Assembly: GCA_946811695.1 (NCBI GenBank)
Contig: OX328126.1
Coordinates: 9,450,361 to 9,514,360 of the forward strand
DNA from: Gonocerus acuteangulatus
Lineage: Eukaryota; Arthropoda; Insecta; Hemiptera; Coreidae
Reading direction: 5' to 3'
Length of the DNA stretch: 64,000 nt
Position 1 is the first letter of the stretch; each line of letters starts with the position of its first letter. This document shows, in pieces, positions 32,306 through 43,975 of this stretch. The notes under the pieces were generated by a model. That model was given only the letters and a program-made list of their open reading frames with translations. It was not told the origin of the DNA and made no database searches. The translations under genes and the position numbers were made by a program.

Positions 32306-33192
32306 ACAAAAAAGTCCGACTCGCAGGAACTGCGTCATCTTAGCGCGGTTCCGTACATCTCGAAGAAATGGATTAGATTAGGCATCACAAATCACAGGAA
32401 ACTGACAGCAGCCAACTTACACAGAAGCGGATTATTCTTAATCCTCATTCTTGAGGAAGGCTGAATAAGTCAATACAATGATGTACTGAAAACATACTCA
32501 CTCTACTACTGCACAGAAGGCTCTATTCCAAACTAACAAAAATTCGTCATTTTAAGTATCTTGTTTTACTAGCAAATTCATTTTACTGTTATAATCAACT
32601 GTAAATATGTCCTTCATGGAAAATAAAATTCCATTCTCTCGTGGTTAAAATCTTTTTATAAAAATAAGAAATAACGATATCTTCAGTTGTAGACTATGAT
32701 GAAGGTTATATAGATAGGAGAATTCAAAACAAACCTATGTATCCGCCATCATGATTAGCCACAGCCATCATGATTGCCACTGCCACTCCAAATTTAACCA
32801 AAATTTAAACATATTAGTTGAGCTCAATTTCCAAGATGCAGAAAATATTTCAATTGAATCCCACGATTCTAAGTACCCACAAAAAAGTAATGACTTACAA
32901 AAACATTTTTTCCACTTTCCTCAAAAACGGTTACAGATATCGCCTTCAAAATGGTTTCATTCGTTTTCCTATGTTAAGAGATCTATAAAAACAAGTACCT
33001 GCAAGCATATGAACTCAAAAAAGTAAGCGTTGCGATTTCTTTTTTTGCGCGAATTTCGCCCCAAACACTATCTTTTACTGGGCAGATTCTGCTGGTTAAC
33101 GAACTTTACCTTTCAAATTATACGACAGATTTTTCTACCAAATCTCATCAAAATCGGACCATTTTTGAGCTTGCTAGAGCGCGAACAGACAA

Positions 33193-33259
<67 letters not shown>

Positions 33260-33385
33260 AATTTGAACCACCTATCTATGGGGTCTGAAACGAGAAAGTC
33301 TCTAGTCGACACTTCCTGATTGTGTCGTGAGGTCAACCTCATAAGCGGGTTCTCCCTATGGAGATAGGGAGGAACCGCGCTAAAA
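32306..33385 (+). repeat. Family X repeat, fullest copy
   Basis: It begins AAAGTCCGACTCGCAGGAAC, with TTAGCGCGGTTCC, and ends GGAACCGCGCTAA, so short terminal blocks are inverted. In order: AAATTTAACC...AATCCCACGATTCTAAGTACC, GCGCGAATTTCGCCCC, ACCAAATCTCATCAAAATCG, GAACAGAC, an (AT)n tract (33196-33256), CAAATTTGAACCACC and CTCATAAGCGGGTTCTCCC. Copies lie at 47412, 55566, 22985, 45190 and 54757. No long ORF; class unknown. Confidence 0.75.
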
Positions 33386-33429
33386 CGAAAAAAAAAACAC
33401 TTTTTATGGAGAAAAACCTTTTACATATT

Positions 33430-33640
33430 GAAATGAAGATAGTCATCCGTTGAGGTGATGCGAAGTCAAGGGATGGTTGGATTTCGGCTAGGAGAAAAAA
33501 CCGCCAAATCTTGAAGCAAAAATCTATATCAGACGTTTCGGCTGAACTTTGGCAGCCTTCTTCAGCACTAAAAAAAATGCCTATGTGAGGGAGGAAGACC
33601 TCGTTACCACTTAGGTGACCATGGTTAAGTTTTGAGTTAA
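33430..33640 (-). repeat. Single arm of the hammerhead-like hairpin family
   Basis: It matches one arm of the 16389-16773 element without its mirror. The minus strand at 33535-33565 reads CTGAAGA, A, GGCTG, loop, CAGCC, GAAAC. The tail GATAGTCATCCGTTGAGG corresponds to the GGCTAACTATC tail of the hairpins. Confidence 0.7.
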
Positions 33641-34429
33641 TTGAATTCTCTTTTACGTATTGTCTTTAATATGAATAGCAACACACGACATTCAAAATTA
33701 TGTTTTTCTCAGTCAATGTTTAACAACCCTAAATAGAGAAAATAAAACAAAATTAAATAATCAAAATATTTAAATATTGCAATGGCAAGCCTAAAGACAC
33801 AAAGTTCCTAAAACAAAAATAAGAGACCATTAAATATTCTCTTAGAAAGGGCTGTGTGCTAAAGCCAATAGTAAGAGATTCGATTTTCAAAAGGGACAGT
33901 CAGTCTTCTTTCAAGAAAAGTACACACAACTCTTTTTATTAGAACTAAAGAAATACACCTCTTGACCCCACCGACGGGTTTCGCCTCCAGAAACCCGCGC
34001 TTCTATACTACAACCAGAATTCAAAAATCATTAGTTCGACTCATTAAACATCGTCTCATCGAGATTGCACATCAACTGACCATAAAAAAATGGAAAAAAG
34101 TCCGTCACGCAGGAGCTGCATAACTAAGCACTTTCCTCAGAATTTGGGTAGTGTAGACTGCTTTCCAGAACAATTTGCTTAAAATATCCTACATAAATAA
34201 AATAAAAACGTGAATAGTTCTCATTTTGTAATGAGTAACTGATCAATTATTAATTTGCTTCCAGAGTTATGTTACACATGGTACCTACTACAGTACGTAA
34301 TAAATACAAAAAAACTCATATTATCGTATTTTGATCTAACGCAGGAACAGGATACAGTCCCTCTAGTGGTAGAAAGCGCTCCTTGCGGCGGCTTTGTGAA
34401 CCTACGTCTGCCGGCTTTTCTATTGAAAT
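33641..34429. other. No gene recognised
   Basis: No open frame with a motif. Around 34095 a worn version of the family X start (GTCCGTCACGCAGGAGC) is visible. Confidence 0.4.
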
Positions 34430-35043
34430 ATATTACAAATTAAACCCCCGCTTTCCGATTGACCGATTCAGCTCATTATTACAACACTTCTTTCTCCTGA
34501 GTTACCCACGACGTATAGCGCGTTTCTTTACAATACAGCAGAAATTACGACCGGTATGAGTATATTAGGAATTTGGGTCCGGAGTAAACCCCCCCTTCTA
34601 ATGAACCGATTTAGTTTATTTTTACAACACATATTTATCTGTAGATTACCACTTCGAATACCGAGTTTCGTCGAAATATACTAAAAATCACGGCTGGTAG
34701 TGGCGAATTGGTATTGTGGGCCCGGAGTAAACCCCCCCCCCCCTTCTAATGAACCGATTTAGTTCATTTTTATATCTCACTTTTCTCTCTATATTAACAC
34801 TACGAATACCAAGTTTCGTTGAAATATAACAAATATTACGGCTGACATAGTCAAATAAGTGTTTTAGGTTCGGGGTAAACCCCCCCCCCCTTCCGGTGGA
34901 CCGACTTTGGTGGTTAACGAACTCGTTCAATCGTTTGCTAATTGAATGCTATATACCAAGTTTCGTGACGAAAAAACAAAAACTCTGGCTGCTATCGTCT
35001 TAACAGACACATATATATATATATGCATATATATATATATATA

Positions 35044-35080
<37 letters not shown>

Positions 35081-35204
35081 TTTAACGGGGGTCATTTTCG
35101 GTGTCTACTAGGTAGGATCGATAAAGATTTGAAGAAATTTTTGAAAAATTCCGTCATGAGTCCAACCTCAATAGCTACTTTCCTTCGGAGGAAAGTGCTA
35201 AAAG
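34430..35204 (+). repeat. Family Y repeat, fullest copy
   Basis: Four degenerate monomers of about 145 bp (anchored at CCGATT/CCGACT words near 34464, 34606, 34752 and 34901) lead into ACCAAGTTTCGTGACG, GTCTTAACAGACAC, an (AT)n tract with GC interruptions (35009-35077), ACGGGGGTCATTTTCGG and the GTGCTAAAA end. Homopolymer C-runs of 10-13 lie inside the monomers. Confidence 0.8.
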
Positions 35205-35670
35205 GATTTAAAATCATCTGTGTAAAGTTTACTCAAATACATGTTGATTTGACGTGCATATAAAGCCAATCGGTAAGTGCAAATGGACAGTTCAGAGCAT
35301 AACTAGACCAAGTCCATTTTTGACATTTTATGTTGTAATGGGATTGAAGAGTATTACTAACATGGCTCTTTTCAGTGCTACAGGAGACTAAGTCCTAACT
35401 TCATTATTTTCCCAGTTGTAGCAGTTCTTGCTACACATCTGGAAGGCATTCTTATTTGTTTTAGAGCACAAGTAAGCCAAGTCGTAGTTGGAACTATTTT
35501 ACGAACAAGGCTATAAACAAATAATGTTACCTAGTGTTCAAGTTCAAATCTTTTTAAGACTTATACTGGTCAATAGAATTTATACGTCTCCGCAATTTAA
35601 ACGCATAATACTAATTTTCTGAAAACTGTACAACATGGACTTGGTCTAGTTGCGCTCTCAACCCTCCATT
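35205..35670. other. No gene recognised
   Basis: Moderately AT-rich; no family match. Confidence 0.4.
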
Positions 35671-35928
35671 TCGTTCCTACCTTGTCAAACTATCGAATAT
35701 GCAAATTCGAGCAAACTAGTGAACGAACATATTCTATCCATTGACGAAGTAATATATTGAAAATGGTCTTATTCTATACTTTATTTAAGGCATTAAAGGC
35801 TATTATTCTACAGGGGTTAGAGTAGGGACAATTTGCGACGAGCTGTATCGTCCAAAATCCAAGAACAAACTCTGGAATCTGAAAAACGAGATTTTTCATA
35901 TTCGATAGTTTGACATGGTAGGGACGAT
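35671..35928. mobile_element. MITE-S, inverted copy
   Basis: About 258 bp, inverse of 21765-22031, with ends TCGTTCCTACCTTGTCAAAC and GACATGGTAGGGACGA. Its interior shares TTATTTAAGGCATTAAAGGC with the other copy. Confidence 0.75.
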
Positions 35929-36253
35929 AAGTGCATTTCACTGTTCACTAACTACAAACAACCTGCAATATTTTGTTGAACATTGCCCCCCCCCCTTTTT
36001 TTCATAATCACTTTCGAAATGTTACTTGGATGTGTACAATGTGATGATGGACGTAACTACAGGTTTCCAAGAAAGTCCAAAGTGTATTTACTGCAGTTGT
36101 AGGAGACTCTTTTGTGACCCCTTCTTCCTTAGGTTAATCATCACTTCCTAATTAAATGCTGTACACCATTTCCTGTATTTGGGCTAGAATACTCTCCACA
36201 GAAGGACGAGTCAACTAGCACGAAATCCATGTTTGTAGATACAGCCGTTGTGA

Positions 36254-37208
36254 AGCGGCCCCTACACGGTGAGTAATAGTGACATTATCAGTAATGTCAT
36301 TACTATTCAACTCTCGTCATTCCATATCGTCGTTACAATGTACACCTTACACCGTCATTCCACGGAGCATTTTTAATGGCATTACTTTTCTTCAGTATGC
36401 ATTGTCATCTCCGTGACAGAAGCGTTTTGTCACAGATAATGGATCCTCGCAAAGTCGCCTGTGCAGCTATAATTGCGACACTAGCCACAAAAAAAAACAT
36501 GTGAAACGTTCGTAAAGGCCTTAATATGACACATATCCTTCCAATCGGGGCGTTTCCAAGTGTTCTGGGACCGAGGTTATGTGCAAATAAGTTTACATTT
36601 TATTTTTATTTGGATAACCATTTTTCGCAAGTACCCTTTGAGATAATACAATAGTCATTTATATTGTTAGAAAAAGGAGTCTTTCTTCTTTTGAAAGATT
36701 TCAATGACGTAAAAATCGGATTATCTCAAGGGGAGATATTGAATTTCAAAAAGTCACATTACTTTTTCGCTTACAAATTTTTATTCTCTTCCAGACTGGG
36801 AAAAATCATTATTTTTTGTTTTCAATATTATTCACCACATTAGGGTTTCTTGGGGTGCTGATTTTAAATCTGCTATTATTTTTGGTGTAAAAAATGTATA
36901 ATAGTAGTTTACTTGAAAACGTAAGCATATTTTTGAATATATTCGACGAAATATAAATTATAGTTTAACGATTATATTTTCTTCTAATCTACTCTATAAG
37001 ACAAATGAATTGGTAAAAGAATCACGTCAACATTATTTTCTAAAGTCGATATAAAAAATAAAGCACTTTCAACCTATTTTATATCCTCAATACAAATGCA
37101 AAGTAACGAATGTGAAAAGTTGTTGGTACCTTATAGATGACTTTATATATATATTATTCTATGATATATTTTAATTAGACTTAATGCGGATTCGTTACTT
37201 TAATATAA

Positions 37209-37269
<61 letters not shown>

Positions 37270-37605
37270 CTTTTATAACTATAATGTTACCAAGGTAGAG
37301 TCATACATTTCAATTCATCTTATTTTTTGCCCTTTCTACTCAATCTAGTTTAACCTTTACATCTGTTTCACCTAGTTACAGCTCGAGATAGACTGAGTAA
37401 TGTCGCATTAATGATGTAGCGCTCCCTACACCATCATTACTAATGACAGTATCCCCTCCACTTTCAGTAATGATGAAGCCGAGATCAGAAAATCCGGATT
37501 CACATCATTACTGTTCGTCATTCCAACTTTGTCCACCTTACACTATCATTATTACTGTCATTCTGATAAGGTAATGTCATTATTACTGACCGTGTAGGGG
37601 CCGCT
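36254..37605 (+). mobile_element. PIF/Harbinger-type element, 1352 bp
   Basis: Perfect 17-bp TIRs AGCGGCCCCTACACGGT / ACCGTGTAGGGGCCGCT, with a 3-bp TSD TGA at 36251-36253 and 37606-37608. Subterminal ATTACTGTCATT-type words repeat at both ends. A short conserved-looking start exon is retained at 36439. It holds a 59-bp (AT)n tract near 37208 but no DDE transposase. Confidence 0.8.
36439..36504 (+). pseudogene. Retained first-exon frame of a PIF/Harbinger protein
   Basis: 22 codons including stop, reading MDPRKVACAAIIATLATKKN. Its position about 185 bp inside the left TIR, and its Ala-rich helix followed by Lys, recall the first coding exon of Harbinger transposases. It ends in a stop after KKNM, so it is dead. 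The assignment is by position and resemblance. Confidence 0.35.
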
Positions 37606-37608
37606 TGA

Positions 37609-38256
37609 GGATGTCCTTATCACTACTACTGATTGTAGAATCGATGAAGTTCTCTATTGTAGTTGGAGTTATAGAAGTGATGATTTACAACAGTTCAACT
37701 CACAGAGATGGAAGTCATAGAAGTCAACTTACGGGACGTCTATTTTCCGTTAGACTTATCGACATTTTTTGCAAAGATTTCTGCCAGAAATCGATTTATT
37801 GAAGCAAAATTTACTTGTATTGACTCGGGACCACAGATCGTGTGCAACTTTCTCAAGGATTCGACTTAACGATGTATGATACATCACATTAAACACAAAC
37901 AACGATTTCATAAAGAAATATCAACATTAAATTCAGACGATAAGCGAAGACATGCAGCCCAGTATAATGGATTGTAAATGCCGCCATCCAGCAGACCGAG
38001 TTGGTCATTTAATGACTTAAGAAATGACAGCGAGTGTACGGAGTCGGTAATAGAGATAATAACTGACCGGTATGGTCACTGGTCACGGGACATGACCACG
38101 GTAACAACGACTTCAGCATAATACCAGCATGGCACTGACCAATCTCTAGGCTCATGACAACAAGTATATAAAGCTTCGGCTGAGAGGGAATAATCAAACA
38201 AACAATATTTGACAAATATTTCTCTTACAATTGACAATAATATGTTTTCAGATATA
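37609..38256. other. No gene recognised
   Basis: No family match and no motif-bearing frame. Confidence 0.4.
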
Positions 38257-38866
38257 CAGAGTGTCCCGCATTGAGATGTCATAAGTTTAAGGGTTTATTC
38301 TGCACCTCATTTGTAGTTCAGGGACGCAGAAGTGAGGGTACTATCTCAACATGTAGCAGAGCTATTCGAACTTTTGTCTATTTTAAAATTGTTGGTTTTT
38401 TTTTATGAAATAATTCATTTTCCGGATTTATGGTTAATGTATCGTAAAAAAATACCATGTTTTTAGAATATAAATTAAATTTCCAATAGGAAACATCCGT
38501 AATTGAAATGTTGTCATGTAAATTAGGAGCTACACTAAGAACCATATAGATGTGAACTATTGTTATTAGTGTTTTCTTATTTTATTAAATATTTTCTTAA
38601 TCAGCTATTTATAGTGGTTTGCCTCCAACTAAAAATTTGCCTTATTTATTAAGCTTTAAAATGGCACCTCGTTGTTTTAGATACATTAACCAGAAATCCG
38701 GAAAACACAGTTTTTCATCTAAAAACCCAATAGTTTTGAAAATAGACAAAAGTTTTAAGAGCTCTGCTACATGTTGACATAGCACACTCATTTTTGCGTC
38801 CCTGAACTAAAAATGAGGTGCAGAATAAACCCCTGAATTTATGACATTTTAATGCGGGACACTCTG
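38257..38866. mobile_element. Mariner-type MITE, 610 bp
   Basis: The ends CAGAGTGTCCCGCA / TGCGGGACACTCTG are flanked by TA (38255-38256, 38867-38868). The inverted arms extend for over 100 bp (TTCTGCACCTCATTT, TGCTACATGTTGA). Palindromic overall; no transposase. Confidence 0.88.
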
Positions 38867-39717
38867 TATATATTATCAACAGTGTAAGATAACAATAAAA
38901 ACTTATATTCATGGCCTCGAAAAACTATAAGCCCAGTTGTAATATACCATCATACTCCGTGAGCAATTATAAATCGAGTTCATGTGAGATAAATTCAAAT
39001 TACATAACCTTACAGCCGAAAAATGGTAATATCTCCGGCAAAACTGGCTATACCGCAGAAGAAAAATTGTTACACTATGCCGGCCATACAAAATTAGTTT
39101 TTTTATTGGTTACTACATCCGGCAATATGAAGGTCCTGTGCCGATGGCCTCCCAACTACATCCTCGATTAGCGTCAGAAGGATATTCAGATGACGGCTGG
39201 AGTCGAAGAGAGAGATCGGCGAGTCACAGACATTGACGCACTTCAAGGCAGAGAAAGACATTGCTAACACTTCACTTGGTCACTGCAGCAGATCTCTGGG
39301 CCACTGTCTTCTGAGTCGCCTCGGTGGACAGAGCTTTATAGGGAGAGTACTTCAGGATTTTAATGAGTGGAATCTGTAGGTGGTAACGTTGGAATCTGGA
39401 TAAAACGAGTGGGATATTGAGATATTTATGAAGGTTGAGGTTGGAAACGTAGAAGGGAGCATTGAATTTTGTTCTTAAGACATTGGAATATTTGGATACG
39501 TCTGATGTTCGATGTTTTCGTAGTTCACAAGAGAAAATTAGTTAAACCCTCTATGGCAAAAGTGGTTAAAAGTATGGCAAAACCCCTGTCACTGGCAAAT
39601 GTATTTTAAACTAAAAGAAAATCTTCGGGTCTTTTTTAGAACAGCCCCGCCAGTTACTATTACTAGGTGACAGATATTTGATTAGAAACATATGTTATTA
39701 AATTTATTGTTATTATT
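38867..39717. other. No gene recognised
   Basis: The frame 38911-39171 (MASKNYKPSCNIPSY...) is open for 86 codons without a recognisable domain. No TIR or TSD found. Confidence 0.35.
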
Positions 39718-39729
39718 AAATTGTAACGT

Positions 39730-40192
39730 AGCCATTCATAGCAAAATGGAACTCCAGCAATAGAACCTGCCGGAGAGATGAAGTAACCCTTACAAGACTT
39801 AGAATAGGACATACACTACTAACTCACTCTTACTTAATGACAAAACAAGACATACCACTATGTACAGAATGCAATAAGACATTAACAGTAAAACACTTAC
39901 TAACAGACTGCAGGAAACGTGAAAACATCAACATACCACACGATATGTACGAACTTTTGACAGATGGTAGCCCACACATATCCATTATTTTACATTTTTT
40001 AAAACAGATAAACATGTACGAGCAAATTTAGAAAACCTTATTCTAATATGTTTCACCATTTATTAAATTTTATTTGTACAAAATAAACCGAATAGATCGA
40101 ATTTTAGTTTATTGAAAATAATTTATTAAATTTACCACCTTTTTGTTTATAAATTTATAGCTGACGTTTTATGTTTTACACACGTACATATA

Positions 40193-40242
<50 letters not shown>

Positions 40243-40365
40243 TTTTTTCCATTCTTTTTAATGTTTCTAAATTTGGATTTTTAGATCCTTTAATTTGTTT
40301 GCACCCTAGGTGTTTATAGAGCAAATCGCCCTGTTGCGGGCTCTGAAATCAAAGAAATAAAAAAA
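39730..40365 (+). mobile_element. 5'-truncated LINE inserted in a SINE-B tail
   Basis: A perfect 12-bp TSD AAATTGTAACGT lies at 39718-39729 and 40366-40377. It carries the ORF2 C-terminus, a 3' UTR with an AT tract at 40190-40240, the terminal block AGCAAATCGCCCTGTTGCGG and an A-rich tail. The target TAACGTCC is the 3' tail of the minus-strand SINE-B copy at 40378-40537. Confidence 0.9.
39732..40031 (+). pseudogene. LINE ORF2 C-terminal domain
   Basis: The frame enters at the truncation point and reads KWNSSNRTCRRDEVTLTRLR, IGHTLLTHSYLMTKQD, the knuckle CTECNKTLTVKHLLTDC and a terminal helix ending INMYEQI. It is about 100 codons with no stop. The closest relative here is 12262-13149, with shared MTKQD and KHLLTDCR wording. 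Confidence 0.88.
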
Positions 40366-40377
40366 AAATTGTAACGT

Positions 40378-40537
40378 CCATTTATTATAAACAACGAATT
40401 TTAGGACGGGTTGTCTATAAGTTACCACCCTTTTCTAGCTAGGATAGAGCTGATGCCTTTTCTAAAGAATCGAATCCACGACCCTTTGGTATAGAGTGTT
40501 AAGTGCTCACGCCATAACGCTCACGGCCACCGGGCCT
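40378..40537 (-). mobile_element. SINE-B, interrupted by the LINE
   Basis: On the minus strand the head reads GCCCGGTGGCCGTGAGCG (A-box region) and GTGGATTCGATTCTTTAG (B box), then GGCATCAGCTCTATCC, GGTAACTTATAGACAACCCG and the AATAAATGGACGTTA tail where the LINE landed. Confidence 0.85.
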
Positions 40538-40559
40538 CCTTGAATTTATTAAATATTTC

Positions 40560-41089
40560 CAACAAATAAATTCCCCGGGATAACTTTCTAACTAACTAAT
40601 ATTTCTTGATGTCTGAAATGATTTTTCTGAAGAGATCCTCCCCTCTGTTGTGCTGCCTGTGGAGGAAATCAAACAAATAAGAATTGATCAGTGTTAAGTT
40701 TCTTTCGCATTCCCTTTGTATTGTATAATACATTATTGTAATAACATATGTTCGATTAAATTGTGTAGGTACCTAGCAAAAGTAACAGTTACTAACAAAT
40801 CACCGGCAGGGCTGTTCTAAAAAAAGGCCGAAATCTTTATAACGTTATCTCAGTGGAACGTTACAAAAATATTGTAAACATTTCCCCGATATTCTCCGAA
40901 TGATTCTCTGAATTGTAGATAAGTCGCCACCTACCACGCTGTATGAATGACTACTATAATATGTGCCTGGTGACATTGAAGCTATGTATGAACAACTGTG
41001 TATGCACGGTTTATTCCAGGTAAGGGTATGATAATCTAGCTACACTCCCAAGCGATGCGTATACATTCAGGTAGTGTATCCATCGCATT
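40560..41089. other. No gene recognised
   Basis: No family match and no open frame of note. Confidence 0.4.
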
Positions 41090-41102
41090 ACAATAATATA
41101 GG

Positions 41103-41305
41103 GATACCCGGTAGCCGTGAGGGTTAAGGAGTGAGCACTAACAATATAAGTTTAACTGGGTTCGATACCCATTATGGGATGGTGGCTTTTCTTTAGAAAA
41201 GAGAACAGGCATCAGCCCTATCCTGGCTAGAAAAGGGTGGTAACCTATAGATAATCCGTCCTAAAATTCGTAATAATAAATGGACGTTAAAATGTAAATA
41301 AATAA
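41103..41305 (+). mobile_element. SINE-B, complete, 203 bp
   Basis: A 13-bp TSD ACAATAATAYAGG (one mismatch) lies at 41090-41102 and 41306-41318. Order: CCCGGTAGCCGTGAGGG (A-box region), GGGTTCGATACCC (B box, 41158-41170), GGATGGTGGCTTTTC, GGCATCAGCCCTATCC, GGTAACCTATAGATAATCCG, AATGGACGTTAAAA, A-rich tail. Best reference copy of the family in the window. Confidence 0.92.
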
Positions 41306-41355
41306 ACAATAATACAGGTAATAGATCGTAAGGTAAACTTAAATGTACACACTAA

Positions 41356-41806
41356 AGCCCGGTGCATATTGAAGAAACTGGTTTCATGAAACATATTTCA
41401 TTGAAGCGTGTACACAGAATAAACTGTTTTCCATCGGTTACGAGAATGATTCTGACGACGATGCACTTGTGTTCTGGTGGCAAAAAAATAAAAAACGCAA
41501 GTACTAGGTTCGCCCGATGATTAGGGATCGGCAACACAGCTCTTTTGTTGAACCTCGGAAACCAAAACAGAGATCCTGATAAATTTATTTCGGATTTTCT
41601 AGGTTGTCGAAGCCAGTTTTTGATCGTTTATTAATGCTAGTAGATCCACTGATGAAACGTGAAACTGAAGCAACAGGAAACCTATTTAAAGAATTTCATG
41701 AAACCGATATAACGAATTTCATTAAACTCTAAGTGCATCAACCTATAGTTTTCTAGCAATCGGTTTCATGAAAATGAAGTTTCAAAAAACCAGTGTGCAC
41801 CGGGCC
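41356..41806. mobile_element. PIF/Harbinger-type MITE, 451 bp
   Basis: The ends AGCCCGGTGCA / TGCACCGGGCC are flanked by the 3-bp TSD TAA (41353-41355, 41807-41809), as expected for PIF/Harbinger. Subterminal TTTCATGAAA palindromes occur on both sides. No transposase. Confidence 0.85.
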
Positions 41807-42307
41807 TAATTTTACTCTTAAATTAATTTAAATAGGTTTTTTTTTTCACTTAAATGTTCAAGAAAATGTGATTTTTTTGCACTGGAATAGTTTTCTGCTA
41901 TAACACATTCAAAGAATTGAACCAATATTATCAACATTTTGTTACTGAAGTTATAAATTGCTGATATCGTTTCATTAAAGGGGAAAAGCATTAAAAATGG
42001 TCTAACATGACACATTTCGAAAGTGTGGGACTTTTTGACCCCATACAGTCCAAAGCATGTGGCGCAGGATACTTGTAGAAATAGACTTGTCTTTTATTCT
42101 GCCAAGAATCTTATCAGGGCGGCCACGTGGATGAATTAGCGTGCCAAACTCTCACGGAGGGGATGCTTCTTCAAACCCTGCGCTACGAAATTTTCTTTGA
42201 AGGTCTTAGAAGAAATTATAATTAGTGTGTACAAAGAAAGCCCGACACGAGTGACCAAAGATGTAAATAGCTGAGCAATAACAAAAAAAGTCCCGCTCGT
42301 AGGAACA

Positions 42308-42363
<56 letters not shown>
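41807..42363. other. Unassigned sequence ending in (AT)n
   Basis: No gene seen up to about 42300. 42309-42361 is an AT tract that abuts the next MITE's TA target. Confidence 0.5.
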
Positions 42364-42563
42364 CAGGGTGTAACTTAAGGAGGTGATAGTAGTCACCAAA
42401 TGGGACTGAAATGGTCTTTTGGGCAGAAGGTCAATTACCAACAGGGAAGGAGGAAATTTATATTTTGTGTTTTTTTTTAAGGCCAATCACGTTTTTCGTT
42501 GAATAGAAAGCAATAACTAAACAGCTGTTTAAGATATGTAATTCCCAATTGCAGCGTCATAAA

Positions 42564-42907
42564 AAAAAAAAAAAAAAAAAATCAGTCCCGTAACAGGCCA
42601 CAAGGGCCCAGAGGGGCAGATACTGTAGAGGTATCTGATTCTTGACCATACGGCACACTAGGGAGATAGTGTGGTCAACACTATGCTCCGGCCGCCTGAT
42701 TTTTCCCCTGCTGCTTCGACTGCTAGAGTCATTAGCACCAAGGTACCCATTGATAAATTAATTAAAGGCTGGGTTGGCCTAGGGACCCCAAATACAACCC
42801 TCGAAAGACGGCACTAGAAGAAAAAATCTTTAGTGCGCGCTCGGATTTTGAACCTGGTCTTCCAGTTCATTGGTCGAGTGCTCTACCACTGAGCTAACCT
42901 CGCCCTC
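42564..42907 (-). mobile_element. SINE-A, complete
   Basis: A 14-bp TSD TGCAGCGTCRTAAA lies at 42550-42563 and 42908-42921. In SINE orientation it has head GAGGTTAGCTCAGTGGTAGA, body, and a 3' end CCTGTTACGGGACTGATT followed by oligo(T); on the plus strand that is an A-run at 42561-42581. The T end is unusual for a retroposon. Confidence 0.9.
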
Positions 42908-43547
42908 TGCAGCGTCGTAAAGTACACAAAATGTTCTTGAAGAACAAGTAGATTTTGTAAATTATAAAACCAGTGAAAGGTGGCTAAAACATACTTCAAA
43001 TTTACAGCCTCCTTTTTTTTAATGTAAATTATGTGTTATTTCCATTTATTTTTGCCAATTTCTATTAAACTGCAGATACCCCACTTTTAGAAAATATAAT
43101 ATATAATATAATAATTTAGAGGGCTCTTATTATTTGGTATAGGTATAATGAAATGAACTATTTATTAATAAAACACACACTTCATTAACACAAAATTGAA
43201 AATAAATTTTAAATGAAGAACATATTTTCTTTACTTATTTTACTTTATTTGATAATAAAATAAATCATTTTATACAATAATAATATAATAAATTGCTGGT
43301 AAACGAAATTAATATGCCCTCCACCCTGAGCAAGACATTCTCTCGCCCATACAAGCACAGAATCGTTTCAGCTCCCTTTCACTGATTTTATAATCGACAA
43401 AGTCTATTTGCTCTTCAAGTAAATATTGTCTAGTTTAGGATGCTGCAATTGGGAATTACATATCTTAAACTGTAATTTAGTTATTGCTTTATATACAACG
43501 AAAAACGTGGTTAAAAAAAAATAAATACATTTCTTCCCTCCCTGTTG

Positions 43548-43893
43548 GGGGCGAGGTTAGCTCAGTGGTAGAGCACTGGACTAATGAGCTGGAGGCCTGA
43601 GTTCAAATCCCGAGCATAGTACTAAAGATTTTTTCTTCTAGTGTCTTCGTTCATGGGTTGAATTCGGCCTCCCTGACCGTCCCTAGGCCGACCCAGCCTT
43701 TAATTAATTTAATAATGGGTACCTTGGGTGCTAATGACTTTAGTAGTCGAAGCGGCCAAGGGGAAAATTAGGCGGCCGGAGCATATTACTGACCACACTA
43801 TCTCCCTAGTGTGCCGTATTGTCATGAATCAGATACCTCTATAGTATCTGCCCCTCAGGGCCTTTGTAGCCTGTTACAGGACTGATTTTTTTT
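43548..43893 (+). mobile_element. SINE-A, complete, opposite orientation
   Basis: The head GAGGTTAGCTCAGTGGTAGA gives the A box, AGTTCAAATCCCGAGC the B box. The body has GGTTGAATTCGGCCTCCC and GCCGACCCAGCCTTTAATT; the 3' end is CAGGACTGATTTTTTTT. The imperfect TSD CCCTsCCTGTTG lies at about 43536-43547 and 43895-43906. With 42564-42907 it makes an inverted SINE pair. Confidence 0.9.
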
Positions 43894-43975
43894 CCCCTGC
43901 CTGTTGAGAATAGACTCTCAGACCAAAGGTCCATTTTTGTTCCATTTGGTGTCTACTACCACCTCCTTAAGTATT

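Noticed and set aside
43558..43630. tRNA gene calls in this SINE-A head and in similar SINE-C heads at 17270, 30935, 45060 and 47570
   Set aside because: A and B boxes are present, but each is joined to a conserved SINE body with tails and TSDs, and the acceptor stems do not pair properly. They are SINE heads.
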